Shown here piece by piece: positions 13,101-23,711 of a stretch of 64,000 bases of DNA. Source of the stretch: Enoplolaimus lenunculus (taxonomy: Eukaryota > Nematoda > Enoplea > Enoplida > Thoracostomopsidae); assembly GCA_030248215.1 (NCBI GenBank), contig JASANG010002092.1, forward strand, positions 434,001 through 498,000, written 5' to 3'. Below the pieces are notes generated by a model. That model was given only the letters and a program-made list of their open reading frames with translations. It was not told the origin of the DNA and did not search any database. A program made the position numbers and the translations under genes. Each line of letters opens with the position of its first letter. Position 1 is the first letter of the stretch.

Positions 13101-13697
13101 ATTTTTGGTAGGATGTGCTGTTTGTTTTTCAGCGCATATCAGCATGTCTGGTTAGGAAAACTGTTACCTCTTTCATTTGTGTTTGAAAAATTAATTCAAA
13201 TGAACCGTTCTTATAAGATTATAATCGTTTATGATGTTAGGGATTACGTGTTCATATAATGATGTAATGTAGTGTATATCCTATTTCTTTATTAATCATG
13301 GTGTTATAAATTTGGAATCGGTATCGGCATCCGCAAAATTTCAAAATAGAATCGGCATCGGCAAAATTTTGGTATAGGCACATCCCCAATTTTTGTCAAA
13401 TGTGGAACCCTCCAGTTGCCTTATTTTCCAAAACGTTTTTGTATAAATAGAACACTTGTACACGTAATAATGTAAGATATATTTCAAAAACCAGTTCTTT
13501 GGCAAAATCAAAAATTAGTTGTACGTAGTTAACAAACGCCCAAATCATGAAACGCTCCGGTTTTGCTTCGCTTAATCAGACATGATAATGTATCTATCAA
13601 ATGAAGAAATAACGTATTATACCTGCAGCGCTGAATGATTTATAAATGCAGATGCGTCAAACACCAAATTTGCGACCAATGGTTTATTAACTGTCAT
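4151..13697 (-). CDS. NOB1: NOB1, PIN-domain endonuclease of 40S ribosome maturation
   Basis: NOB1 cuts 20S/18S-E pre-rRNA at the 18S 3' end late in 40S assembly. Minus-strand exons, with agreeing phases: 13697-13623, 12347-12215, 11634-11473, 7862-7534, 7193-7096, 5971-5827, 4351-4151. The product is about 380 aa (human 412). The start ATG at 13697 leads straight into the PIN domain (LVFDASAF). The acidic PIN residues are visible: D14, the EVLAEIRD segment, D87 in SANDLKL and D229 in STDFAIQ. The zinc ribbon has RCHGC (C261, C264) and FCPKCG (C276, C279), followed by YSLPAPKGGKHSVNP and DYIARDSPF, both typical of the family. Unsure points: the exon 3 donor; the exon 4 acceptor, which lacks a pyrimidine tract; and the C-terminus. 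A GTTAGT donor at 4178 could splice to an unseen last exon; otherwise the frame stops at 4151. It is head to head with UTP14. Confidence 0.94.
4898..5315. mobile_element. hAT-type MITE, CCGGAA-motif family (NOB1 intron 6)
   Basis: The ends are CAGAGTGCAACCGG and CCGGTTGCACACTG. CCGGAATCGG and GGCCGGAACCGG motifs lie inside. The flanks TCTCCATC (4890-4897) and TCTCCACC (5316-5323) match at 7 of 8 positions, an 8-bp duplication. Confidence 0.8.
7184..7231 (-). repeat. Exact 24-bp tandem duplication over a NOB1 3' splice site
   Basis: Two identical 24-bp copies (7184-7207 and 7208-7231) each contain, on the minus strand, TTTGTTTCAG followed by AATCTGTTAC. NOB1 exon 5 therefore has two equal acceptors. 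Use of the upstream one adds eight in-frame codons (NLLLYLFQ) without a stop. Confidence 0.9.
7903..8341. mobile_element. hAT-type MITE, GGATCC-motif family, exact 8-bp target duplication
   Basis: The ends are TAGGGATCGACCGGATCC and GGATCCGGTCGTTCCCTA. TGGACAGT flanks it exactly on both sides (7895-7902 and 8342-8349). Reiterated ATCCGGATCCGG motifs fill about 75 bp inside each end; the 439-bp element has no coding capacity. It lies in NOB1 intron 3, about 40 nt upstream of the exon 4 acceptor. Confidence 0.92.
8691..9020. mobile_element. hAT-type MITE, CCGATG-motif family (NOB1 intron 3)
   Basis: It begins TAGGGATGTGCCGATACC and ends AATCGGCGCATCACTA. Its interior resembles the other copies at 1380, 13120 and 26082. 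The flanks GCAAAAGT and TCAAAAAT match at 6 of 8 positions. Confidence 0.7.
9961..10266. other. NOB1 intron 3 remainder, nothing recognised
   Basis: AT-rich intron sequence with a short ATT run near 9998-10012. No exon of NOB1 or of another gene is visible. Confidence 0.4.
10267..10616. mobile_element. MITE, GAGACC-motif family (NOB1 intron 3)
   Basis: It starts CAGGGGTGGGCTGGGCGG and carries CTCGGTTAAAAATGAGAC on the left and CCGAGACTGAGACC on the right, ending near GACTCCCATCA. It belongs with copies at 12880-12954, 23005-23711 and 25368-25955. No clean target duplication was seen. Confidence 0.6.
10905..11085. repeat. TTAGGC-like degenerate repeat
   Basis: It contains GCTTAGGCTTAGGCTAGGC and TTTTGCTTAGACTTAGG. 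It corresponds in inverse orientation to about 1560-1690 and to the arms at 17.05 and 22.54 kb. Confidence 0.6.
12880..12954. mobile_element. GAGACC-motif MITE end fragment
   Basis: ACCGAGACCGAGAC leads to the terminal GACCCATCCCTG. Only one end is present. It lies in NOB1 intron 1. Confidence 0.55.
13120..13387. mobile_element. CCGATG-type MITE, inverted partial copy (NOB1 intron 1)
   Basis: Reading leftwards from 13387, the sequence GGGGATGTGCCTATACC and the following interior match the 8691 copy in inverse orientation. The distal end is not recognisable. Confidence 0.55.
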
Positions 13698-13948
13698 TAC
13701 TAAACGTTACAGTGATTGTACAGAAATAAATTCTTCTCAAAAAAATAAGTTGCATATTCCTTTCCAGGATGTAAATAGGCGTAGTGAAGCTAATTGTAAA
13801 CACCTGTAGCAACATTTAATAATTGCTGGGATCTCCAGCAAAACTGTTTTGCTTCAGATAGCTATATAAATTAGAGATGTCCCGGGAGCAAGATTATAAA
13901 TTGGAATGTGAACTGAAAATTTTTTCCCATATCACAAAATTTTCAATT

Positions 13949-14210
13949 CAGGGTGCAACCGGAGTTACAACTTACCGGAACCGGAATTCAAAAAAATTAA
14001 CGGAAACGGAACCGGATAATGAAAATCACATACCACCGAAAAAATCATTTTATTTTTCATTTTCGCAATCTGATTGATAAGATAACTTTAGTTGGAGATA
14101 GGTAATCACCTTATCTGCTGTTTTTGTTACCGGAATTTTTCATTCCGTTACAAATTTATGTTACCGGAAAATTAAAAAAATGCCGGAACCGGAATTCCGG
14201 TTGCACCCTG
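13949..14210. mobile_element. hAT-type MITE, CCGGAA-motif family
   Basis: It has well-matched ends, CAGGGTGCAACCGG and CCGGTTGCACCCTG, with TTACCGGAACCGGAATTC-type motifs inside each. It is 262 bp long with no coding capacity, and lies about 250 bp upstream of the NOB1 start codon. Confidence 0.78.
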
Positions 14211-14507
14211 TATATGTTATTAAAAATATTTTTTCTGCTGCTGCTGCTCTGTCACACTTTTGTGCAGTTTAATTTTTACACAACATAGTCATTTACAGGC
14301 TTGAACTGACAACAGTAAGGCAGAAACGTTACACCGACATTAGGAAAAACTCAAGGGCTTATAAAATCTAGAGCCTCTCATACTGATTTTGGGAAAAACC
14401 CTCACACTAGGCACAGACTCTGCACTACAGCTGGCATCGTGTATGCCACAAAACAGTAAAATTTTTCAGAACAACACTATACTAGCTAAGATTTTAAGCG
14501 CGGAAGT

Positions 14508-14622
14508 TTTTTAGGAAAAGAACTAAAGCGAAAAAGAAAAAGAAACAGAAGAAAAAAGCAAGAAGCAGAATAAGAAGAATCAGAATAAAAAGAAGAAAAA
14601 GAAGAAGAAGAAGAAGAACGGG
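14508..14622 (+). repeat. Purine-only (GAA/AAG) simple repeat
   Basis: About 110 bp of nearly uninterrupted A and G, ending in pure AAG repeats. It directly precedes the LINE relic. Confidence 0.8.
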
Positions 14623-14629
14623 CTGGAAG

Positions 14630-16050
14630 AATGGTATCATGAGGTCGGTGTATCTGGCTTTGTATAGAAGCATCCTGGACTACTGCGCTGGGGCATGGCA
14701 GCCATGGACATCTCAGTCGACGATGAACAAGCTTGAACGCCACCAGAAAAAAGCACTAAGATCATCGGAGGTCAATAGGCTTCCATCCCAACCGAAGCAT
14801 TACGTTGCGAAACACGGCTTCAGTCATTTGCAACAAGATCAAAACGTATGATAACCAGAGCGTTTGAAAAAACAATGAGCTTGTGAGCAGATAATTCCAG
14901 AAGGCGCGCACTGGAACGCGAAGTGGTCCATCGAACTAAACGACGAAGTTGTGTTAAAGTAAAGTAGTTGCTGGCCAGTTCGCGAATTTAGTGACCGACG
15001 GGACACTGTGAACGTGGTCAGACACCAGTTGTGTTAGCCCAACCGTGGGGTCGGACCGCGAATTGGGATTGTCAATTGGAGCTGGTTGGAGGAAGTAATA
15101 AAAGTTCGAATGAAGTAACGTTGCATCAAGACGCATTACACACGTTGGCTAGCTGTTTTGTGTTGATGCAGAGATCAGTATTTATACGGATGTTTCGGCT
15201 TCGTCTGGTTAATACATGGATGGGGGCAGCGCGGCGATAATCACAGAAGGTATAACGACGGCACCTAACGTTATTCAGAAGATACTATCTAGAGTTAGGC
15301 GTGTAACTTAGTTCATTTGAAACAGAACTGATGGCAATAACATAAGCTGCCAAGAAGATTAAACAAAGCCGTGATTGGGGCTTAGTGGTGATCTGCGCTG
15401 TTAGCCGTTCTTCAATCCAAGCGCTTTTTGGGACATCAGCTATGTCGTCAGCACTAACGGAAGCCAAACGGGCCTTGTATGATTTGAATGCGAGAGTAAC
15501 GATTCCATTGATACCCAGTCATGTAGGTGTGGCGGGGGATAAGATTGCTGACGAAGAAGCAAAACTGGCAGCAACATCAACGTCAACTGCCGAGACGGAC
15601 ATGTTAGTTATGATGCAATATCACCAGAGATAAGGCGTCCACTTTGTGGATCCAAATCCAACAAGATCCGATATACAGGAAACATATGAAGGTAAATTTG
15701 ACAGGAAGACAGGTTCGATGAATAGGAAAGACAGCGTCCCATTAGTACAATTGCGTTCGGGACATTGCCGACTTTGGCAGCATATAGGGTAGTGATAGCG
15801 CCGGGACATAATGGAATCTGCACGTTAGGCAAGGAAGAACCGCAAGCAGTTGAACATTGGCTAATTGTCCAGCATTGCAAAGCGAGTGTCGAAGACTTTT
15901 TGGGGGTGGACTTCTGTGGCATTCGAAATTCGTGAGTACCCGAGGGAGGTGGTCGCGTTGGCGCGACGGAACCTGGTTTGTCTTGACGTGTGAGCCGCAC
16001 TCAACAACAACGACAACAACGACAACAACAGCAACAAAAAATAAGCGTCA
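14630..16050 (+). pseudogene. Broken LINE with RNase H domain (I/LOA/R1-like group)
   Basis: The C-terminal half of a non-LTR retrotransposon ORF2 survives in pieces. The end of the reverse transcriptase is at 14639-14760 (YRSILDYCAGAWQPW, then MNKLERHQKKALR). Near 15175 is an RNase H beginning (IYTDVSAS, then GSAAIITEGITTAPN), followed at 15510-15590 by its end (PSHVGVAGDKIADEEAKLAA). At 15820-15900 is a zinc-knuckle-like tail (EHWL, then NCPALQSECRRLFG). Frameshifts and stops separate the pieces. The 3' end is a CAACAACGA-type simple repeat at 16003-16040, like the short-repeat 3' ends of I-like LINEs. The 5' part is lost. The clade cannot be fixed by eye. Confidence 0.8.
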
Positions 16051-17053
16051 GTTTGCGAAACAACAATAGCGTATCCTCTATTGCGCAAACACGTGGCCTG
16101 TAAACACAAACAATTTGGCATTCACGACAATCTTTACGAACCACATCAACTACACATATATAGCTCACACAAAATCATTTGGGGAATGAACCAAAAATTG
16201 TAAGCATTTGATAAAGCTTTTACCAATATCATAACACCACTTCCTACACGAATTTTGCTGTCAGAGCGAAATATTTGAAGATCTGCTAACCCAAAACAAG
16301 TATCATCAATTTTTTGTCAGCCTCATTTCAGTAAAACAATAGACTGAAAAATGACTGTTTTTAAAAAAATGATTTAAAAGATCAATCTTGTTTGTTACGC
16401 TACGACAATTAGTTAAATAAAACGATTTTCGGCTTCTCAATAAATACACCATTCCGAATCACCAGAGCACGTAATGGATCATCCACCTGAATATAATGCG
16501 CGCGCTAATGTAAAAATTTGTCCAACCACCCGGTAGGGATCTGTGTACAAATCGAAGCTGCAACTAGGGAGTAGGTAAATTTTATGTGTTACGTGGACAC
16601 TGTAATTGTCCCGACAGGACGGAAGGGAGTCGGGACAAAGGTAAAAAATTATGGAAAATAAATATGTGTTTGTGTTGTTGTTGTTGTGTTTGTGATGCTA
16701 AAACATGCAGTGCAATATGTCTTTTCGTCCTCGTTAGAGACTACCGGACCTTATAGTGGTCTCGTAATAGAGTGTGTTAAAACGACGCCGGGCCTTACTC
16801 GGACCCAGGAATTTTTGTTGCAGAGCATGCAGTATAACGTGGATGTTCCATAAAGGATCCTGTTCACTCATTGCTCGTAAACTGAGCCTTGAGCGCCCGA
16901 TCCTCTTGGCGTTGCGAAAAGTAAAATCATAGCGTGCAGATGCACGTACTTAAGCCACCAGGTCACGCTTGGATAAATCTTATAAGAAATTTCATTTTCG
17001 AACGACCACTTGCGAATTTCACCGTAACAATCCTAACATAGTTGCGATTACCT
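16051..17053. other. Intergenic, no gene recognised
   Basis: No conserved exon is seen. A palindromic-looking GTCCCGACAGGACGGAAGGG region lies near 16607-16640, and GTTGTTGTTGTG simple sequence lies near 16673-16690. Confidence 0.4.
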
Positions 17054-17569
17054 TTAGGGCCCATCTATATAACAGGGCTGGAACAGTAGTATAAGCATAT
17101 TCTTTAGCCTAAGCCTTGGTCTAAGCCTAAGTGTATGGATGAGCTTATTCCTAAGCCTAAGCCTAAAAGCCTAAGCCTAAGACTAAGCAAAAAATTTAAG
17201 TTCATCACAAATGTTTTCCTTGCGAGCATCTGGATAGACAGCATGACATAAACGCTTGCAAAGTTCGCACTGGACAGCATTTTCGTTACACTTTACAGTA
17301 GATAAACACGCACGACGCACAATGACGTAGCTGATTGAGAGCCCTTTCAGGCCCGTTTCGCTTTACTCATTATGAAAATTTTAAAAGTTATAGGTAATTA
17401 AAGTTATTAAAATCTGAATGCAAATGCACTAATTTTCACCAAGGTCGTCCCTTGACCGTCGCTTCTATTTTCGATTGGATACCGTGTTCATAGCGCGACA
17501 GTCTGCCATTACACTGTCAAGGCGTAGCCGTCCTTTCGACAGATCTACAAAGTAGCTCGGAAAGCGGGC

Positions 17570-17760
17570 CTTCAAAGCAGGGATCGAACTCTCCGCCTAC
17601 GGATCCTAAAGCGACACTCTACCAGTGCGAAACACAGCAATTTTTGGTCCATTATATGTGTCGACCGTATGCTTCCGGCAAGCAGACAACACAATGTGCA
17701 TTGCGTTTATTGCGCATATGCACTAGAACAAGCATGTCTCACATGCTTTTACATTTGTAT
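17570..17760 (-). repeat. tRNA-derived repeat (SINE-like), decayed
   Basis: On the minus strand, ACTGGTAGAGTG (17615-17626) resembles a pol III A box and AGTTCGATCC (17581-17590) resembles a B box. The anticodon arm does not pair, so this is not a working tRNA gene. Confidence 0.5.
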
Positions 17761-17904
17761 AAAACCGAATTGAGTTTATCAGAGTTCGCTGTTAGAAACA
17801 AAACTTTCGACATTCTTGCAATCTAAGTCTATTCCGCAAGTTGCTATAGAACCACAATTTTCGTTTACCAGTCATAAATATTTTAATGAAACAATTTGCC
17901 ACAA

Positions 17905-18060
17905 CTGGCATTCCTGGCTGGCATCAATACCGGAGTTTCAGTTTCTAAACCTGAGACTTTTCAAAAGCTTATACTGAGACTGAGACTTGAACTGAGACTA
18001 CGCGAGTCTCAGGAATTTTTGAGACTTGAGACTAACACTGACAATGACACTGTGATCCCT
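17905..18060. mobile_element. GAGACT-motif MITE fragment
   Basis: TGGCTGGCATCAATACCGGAG leads into GAGACTGAGAC repeats and ends near TGATCCCTAG. It parallels 2255-2366. Confidence 0.5.
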
Positions 18061-18155
18061 AGTTACTAGGCTATCTGAAATTAAACACAATCTTTGCGTC
18101 CCATTATATCCAAGTTAACTTTTTCTGCTCAACAAACGATTTAAATGTGAACAAA

Positions 18156-20315
18156 CACTCTAAAAAATGCTGAGTCAGAACTTGTTTCAGAAAGAGAGTT
18201 AACAACACTGAGTCAAAAATTGAAAAATTTTGACTCGTTTATCTGAGTCAAAATACTGACTCAGTCTGAAAATCAGAAATATGAGTCAAATAATCTGAGT
18301 CAAATTATTGTTTTCAATTTCAGACTCCCGTTTTGCAATACAAAACCTGAAAGAGTCTGACGTGCGGGCGACCATAATATCAAATGATACCAGTCATTAA
18401 CGACTTGCACATGATATTTGTATAAAAGTAATAACCTATTGAATGAACTTTTGGAACATTAGCGCAACTACAAATATTTTCTTGCTGAGATTTATCAAAA
18501 AGAATGCTTAAAAACATATCGACAAACACTTTTCTGCATGTGCGTAGCCAGGATTATGGAGAATGCACACCAACTGTTTAATAGATCGGTCTCTTGTGTA
18601 AATTGTGTTACCTGTGTCTTGTGCAAACAAGGTTTTGTGTGTGTAGCCAGCTGTATTACCCTACAGTTATGATTAATATTACATAACTTTTTCGATCCGT
18701 GAGAATCTGAAATCCTTTTGTCTCCGACAAGTTTAATTACACATAGCATCTTCAACTGGAAACTATATACGTAAGCGTGCAATAACTTGCTTTTAACAAG
18801 ATCTTGATATCTGCAGTTGGTGAAAGACGTGTTCATCTTATGTTACTATTTTAGGCGTTGGTCTTCAACATGTGGTTTTTATACACTAAGCCCAAGCGTA
18901 AGGCTTTCCCTTGAAGATTTTTGCAAGCCTACGTCTTAACCTTAAATGTGAGGGGAAGTGTAGGTACAAGAGCGCAACCGTTGTGGATTGAAATTAACTT
19001 TTTAAGTAGATTATGATTTTTAGTTTCGAAATTATTCAGACTGTTGGCTTCTTTTGTCAAGCTTGAGAAATAGAGGTCGATTTAAAGTCTAGACCATAGG
19101 TTTTAAGTTTTGTCTTGGACATACACCCTACTCTAGCCTTTAGATGTTTTGCCTAGTCATAGGCTTGAAGCCTTTTCAGCATTGGCACTCGCCCTGACAC
19201 TTGAAGTAAAGCAAATATGCTTCCGAGCTTGGTTATATATGCCAAACTGGTTGAAACTCTTATCGGTTTCGTACTTTGTGTCCAACCAATTACAAAAATA
19301 CAGCATCTGTGCAGCAAAGGGCATTAGAATGCAATAACGTTCGAATGGCGCAGAGTTGGTTCTATTCGGCGTAACTACATTCTACTGTTTTTGTACTGCC
19401 TTCAAATACATTTTCTTACCTATAACTATAACTATTACTCGCTGTGTTCTCAGGGTGCGAAAACTAGATTTTATTAAGACTATCTTATAGAGCATATATA
19501 ATAGGAATAAAAATATAGTAATTTCGTGAGTGGCTAATTATTGAAATATTCATTTATTCAGTGGTTCACTAATTAAAAAACCGCTTGACAGAAATATTAC
19601 TTATAAATTTATTAATTAATAGAGATATGTTATTAAAAGTGATTTTTTGGAATTAATTACTCAAATTACAATTTATCTTGCTGTAGTGTAATAATTTTGA
19701 ATTTTACGAATATAAAGTACGCTTTGATGAACTAACAGGCCGCTCAGAGTCGCGCTTGGCTCAATAATAGTAAAATTAAAACTTCGGTTACCGTTGTAAT
19801 GAAAACTGTTACATTTCAAGCTCAGAATGACTACACTGAAAATGAGGCTCTGCATAGAGTTAGTATGCCAGTTGTTGCAAGCGTTTTTCAGTGAAGTTTA
19901 TTTGCTGGCAAAGCTGCCGCTGTTTCTGACACAAAATTACAAGCATTGTAAGCTAAAATTCGACTCAATTTTCGACTCAGCAAACTGAACTCAATCAGCA
20001 GTAACTCAGCATGAGTAAGTTATGTCTTGCGACATTTTAGAGTGTTAAGATCGAACGGGTTTCATTCTGAGTCATTTTTGACTCAGTTATATCCACAATT
20101 TGACTCAGGTTTGACTCAGTATTTCAAATTTGACTCAGTTCTGTTTCATATTTGAATCACCATTGACTCAGTTATATTTTAATTTTGACTCAGCCTGTTT
20201 GACCCTTTTTTAACGAGTCACTTTGACTCACGCTGAGACAGGCTTTTTCTAACTCCACCTCTGAGTCAATTTTGACTCAGTGTGAGTCAAATTTGACTCA
20301 GCATTTTTTAGAGTG
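18156..20315. mobile_element. 2.16-kb non-autonomous element, perfect 22-bp inverted ends
   Basis: The first 22 bp (18156-18177, beginning CACTCTAAAAAATGCTGAGT) are exactly inverted at 20294-20315. Both ends carry many copies of TGAGTCA/TGACTCA spaced every 15-30 bp (18170-18310 and 19965-20300). No transposase is recognisable, and no clean target duplication was found. The ends resemble those of the small TA-flanked elements at 61662 and 62517 (CACTGCAAAAAATGGTGAGT), which suggests a common superfamily. Confidence 0.85.
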
Positions 20316-21340
20316 AATGAAATTATTTATACGAAGGTACATTTGCGCTAAACAAACAAAGCATAAAAGCTCACACATGTGTATTTTTTGGTCTAGTAAA
20401 AAAAACCAAAGCAACTTTAGTGTTTTTTGAAATTTCTTGGTTATTAATGACATTGGCTTGCGTTTAAATTATTTTTTGAAGTTTACTGCTAACTCTAAGT
20501 TTAATTTAGTTTAACACAGGTGCGTTGTTACTTGTCCTATAAAGTAATATGGATCAAGATTGATGATATGCAGAATTATTTTGCGATTTACTTCTGACTG
20601 TTTAGCGTGTAAAAGTTCAAAAACAATATCGTTTGGAAAGACAGATTATACAATTTATTTGTGAAAAATTTTAAAACTACTGCAAATCTATCCTTCTTGT
20701 TTCAGCGTTAAAATTATAAATGTGGTGATAATGTTGGAGTAAATAATGACGTTATTAGTAAGAAAATAACCTAAAATTTAAGTTTGTGTTTTTTTTCTGT
20801 TAAGTTAACTAAAATATTTAAATAAAAAGTTTATTCAAGCATAAATTATTGCTCATTCAAGTATGAAAATTATCTTAAACTTTAAAATTTGATATTTTGA
20901 GGTTCAAAAATTAAAACTTTAGAAATTTAAAAGCCTAATGAGCCTATTAACCAGGCTTCAAAAATAAAATTGTACGCCCTAAAAGCAACAGTTTTCAACA
21001 AAATTTAGGCAGTCTAGTCAGCTTTGGGCGTGAAAGTTTCATTTAGTTTCTTTTGCCAAAAAGATTTGCAGTTTATTACAGACCGCGGTCGCTTTACTAT
21101 TTAAACGCAGTGCATCCAGTTGTCAAAGATTTTGCAGTGATCACGTCGATGGTTTTGTTGCGTCTGATCAACGTGTACCGAAACTGAATTGTATTCAGGG
21201 CGGATACTGAGCTTAATAACCAATGTCATGGACCTGTTTGCCTAATAATGGGCGCTTCACGAATTTTTTTGTTTGTTTAATTATTTTATAAGTGTTCTCA
21301 AGTACTGCCTTAATTTAATAAAATACAATAGCCGTTACTT
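20316..21340. other. AT-rich, no gene recognised
   Basis: Long A/T runs and no conserved exon on either strand. Confidence 0.4.
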
Positions 21341-21345
21341 GTAAT

Positions 21346-21430
21346 CGTAACAATAATAATAATATAATAATAATAATAATAATATAATAATAATAATAAT
21401 AATAATATAATAATAATAATAATAATAATG
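21346..21430 (+). repeat. AAT microsatellite
   Basis: About 80 bp of AAT/ATAAT units. Apparent poly-Ile/Leu/Tyr frames on the opposite strand are artefacts of this repeat. Confidence 0.95.
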
Positions 21431-22189
21431 TCAGTTGAATTTGGCAAGAAATAAAGGTAAGTTTTAAATACCGGGCAGAAGGTAGTAAAGCACAACTGTT
21501 TGACTCATCAGCATGTAGTATGGCAAGATTAAAGGGACACCGGTTATATACAAGTCACGGCCCATGTATAGAAGAGGGTCGGATCGTTTTCCGGTGGGGC
21601 TAAGATAGAGGTAGTTTATATCTAGTAAGCTGAACATTGTTCGCTTAAAGATATTAAACTGAAAATTTCTCGCTTATGGGTATCCACATTAAAATGCACG
21701 CACATTTGTAACAAATTGTCCCTCCTTTTAGGTGCCCAAGTTGTCCCCACCCACTCTCTTTATACACATCTGAGATGTCAATATGTCATTGTCTGAACCT
21801 TTAGACAATGAATATACTCTAGGCCTAAATACATACTTGTCTTGACATCATTATCGGGAACTATTATTGTCCATAGTCCCTCAGAAGGGACTCCATTTTT
21901 TGCGTTTACCGATGACTGTGAATATGTGTGCACAGCGTGTCTTTATGTGTGCGCATGTGCTAACGTAATGTCCTGACATCCTACAGACAACATGTATTTA
22001 TCCAGATTCCCTTCCGACAGAATGTAGACAGTTAACACTATGTTAGTACAGCTATAAAACTGTACCTTGCCTCCAGCTAGTATGTGTACTTTCATGCTGT
22101 TCCTAATGAAGTGAGTAGAACATTTATTACATCAGCGCGTGCATTTTAACGTGGATGACCCATTAACCCTTTATCACATGAATATTTTC

Positions 22190-22370
22190 TATTTCCCTGA
22201 GACATTATGCTAGGATTCGAACTACAGTGACTGGAGCGAAAGGCGTATACCATCACCACTCAGCTATAGGAGCTTGACGCTCGAGCCCGAGGGGGCTCTC
22301 ACATCTTGTGGTGATTTAGTACTATGTATACGTGTTGCAATTGTTAAACACTGTGCAATATATATTATTT
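22190..22370 (-). repeat. tRNA-derived SINE
   Basis: On the minus strand the A box reads TAGCTGAGTGG (22266-22256) and the B box GTTCGAATCCT (22222-22212), about 33 bp apart as in tRNA promoters. The upstream part (GAGCCC, then CTCGAGCGTCAAGCTCCTA) is shared with copies at 41970 and 62320. Confidence 0.72.
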
Positions 22371-23004
22371 AACTTATATACACTATGGGCAACTCATTGT
22401 GAGAAGGGGTTAAGCTTTAGACGAATTTTTGCTTAGGCTTTAGGTTTAGGCTTAGGAATAGGCTCCTACATACGCTTACGCTTAGGCTTAAAAATATGCT
22501 TATACTACTGTTCTGGTCCTGTTCTATACATGGGCCCAAGTAAAGATACTACGACGGAGACTGAGACGGGGAAGTTTCACGACATTGTAACAACGTAGCT
22601 AGTATCTCGAGGAATGCGCAAAGTGGGCACCAAACTGCGAAAATTGAAATCCTGTTCCTGGGCCTGTTCCCGCATTCATAGATGCAGGAACCGGAAATCA
22701 TTTAAATATTGGAAACGTTGTCTTTGAAAAATTGGTATTTCGAAATAAATTTTTTGCAATTAACTGTATATGGCATGTTTTCGCAAAATTTGATGATGAA
22801 ATTGCTGAAAAATCGCTTAAGTTATATTATTGGTCATGAGTGGCTGAAATGTGCAAATATGACATTATCTCGTCCAGACATGGTACCTATGGTATAAAAT
22901 TTAAGATAAAATTTTTTCGATTTTTTCACCCAAGGATGAATGAAAAGTCGGAACATTGTTTTCTGAATAAAGTCATATTATATACGTATTGTTGAACAGA
23001 CTAT

Positions 23005-23711
23005 TGGTCTCGGTCAATTTTATCCGTTACCGAAAATAAAAATAAGTTAACTTTTGAATATTTTTATCTGCTTTGGATTGCTGCTTCATACAACTAAACT
23101 AATAAACCGCCTCCAAAATTTATTTTTTACTTAATTTTTTACTTGACTACTGTCGAAATACCCTTCGAACAGGCTAGGGATGAATCACACTGCCTTAAAA
23201 CACCCTCGGTACAACCCTTATTCAGAGCTATAGTGTTGCTTTTGCTCCCGGGCAAACCGAATAGCCTGGAAGATTTTTTAACATAGAGTGACGTTATAAA
23301 TGCGGATAACCATTAATGTTTACATGTTTCCAACGCGAAAATGCAACTATTATGCATTGTCACAATAAAATCGAAGTGTTTTGGGTTTCCTTTCGAAAAT
23401 AGAATTTTGGGTAATCACAGGGGTTATTTTGTTTCTCTAATCGCTGTATAACCAATAAGCGGTGCTCCACAACCGTTAGCTGCCTGTGTTGGTAGGCGAA
23501 ATGCGCAAATACTTCCGGGCAAAACTGCGATCGAAGGAAAATTTTTGTATTGCTTATCGCTTTTTCACCTCTTTGGTGTCGGTTTGCAAACCATCGAGAC
23601 TGAAAAAAGCTAATCCGAGACCGAGACCAGCCAAATCTGAAGACTTGCCGAGACCGAGACCGGCCAAATCTGAAGACTTGCCCAGACCGAGACTGAAACC
23701 ACCCATCCCTG
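23005..23711. mobile_element. GAGACC-motif MITE, left end decayed
   Basis: GGTCTCGGTC motifs near 23005 mirror repeated CCGAGACCGAGACC motifs at 23600-23700. The right end is CCACCCATCCCTG. Open frames here (for example 23360-23878 on the minus strand) simply translate the repeat. Confidence 0.6.

Larger units (their letters stand above)
17054..22541. mobile_element. Possible 5.5-kb element with inverted TTAGGC-like arms
   Basis: The left arm reads GGGCCCATCTATATAACAGG, then GGAACAGTAGTATAAGCATA, then CCTAAG runs (17054-17200). The right arm is the inverse: TTTAGGCTTAGG runs, then TATGCTTATACTACTGTTC, then CCTGTTCTATACATGGGCCC (22409-22541). The interior holds the 18156-20315 element, an AAT microsatellite and a SINE, with no transposase. 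Whether the arms belong to one element or are two chance opposite copies of a dispersed repeat is open. Single arms also occur near 1317, 47300 and 62290. Confidence 0.4.

Noticed and set aside
15608-16000. 130-codon open frame on the minus strand
   Set aside because: It is antisense to the LINE relic, whose plus strand carries the recognisable motifs.
17100-17200. Interstitial telomere or chromosome end
   Set aside because: The hexamers are degenerate and short and recur with the same flank at dispersed sites, so they belong to a repeat.
17570-17640. Possible tRNA gene on the minus strand
   Set aside because: A- and B-box-like words are present, but acceptor and anticodon stems do not pair; more likely a decayed SINE.
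21310-21495. Poly-Ile/Leu/Tyr frame resembling a membrane segment
   Set aside because: Translation of the AAT microsatellite.
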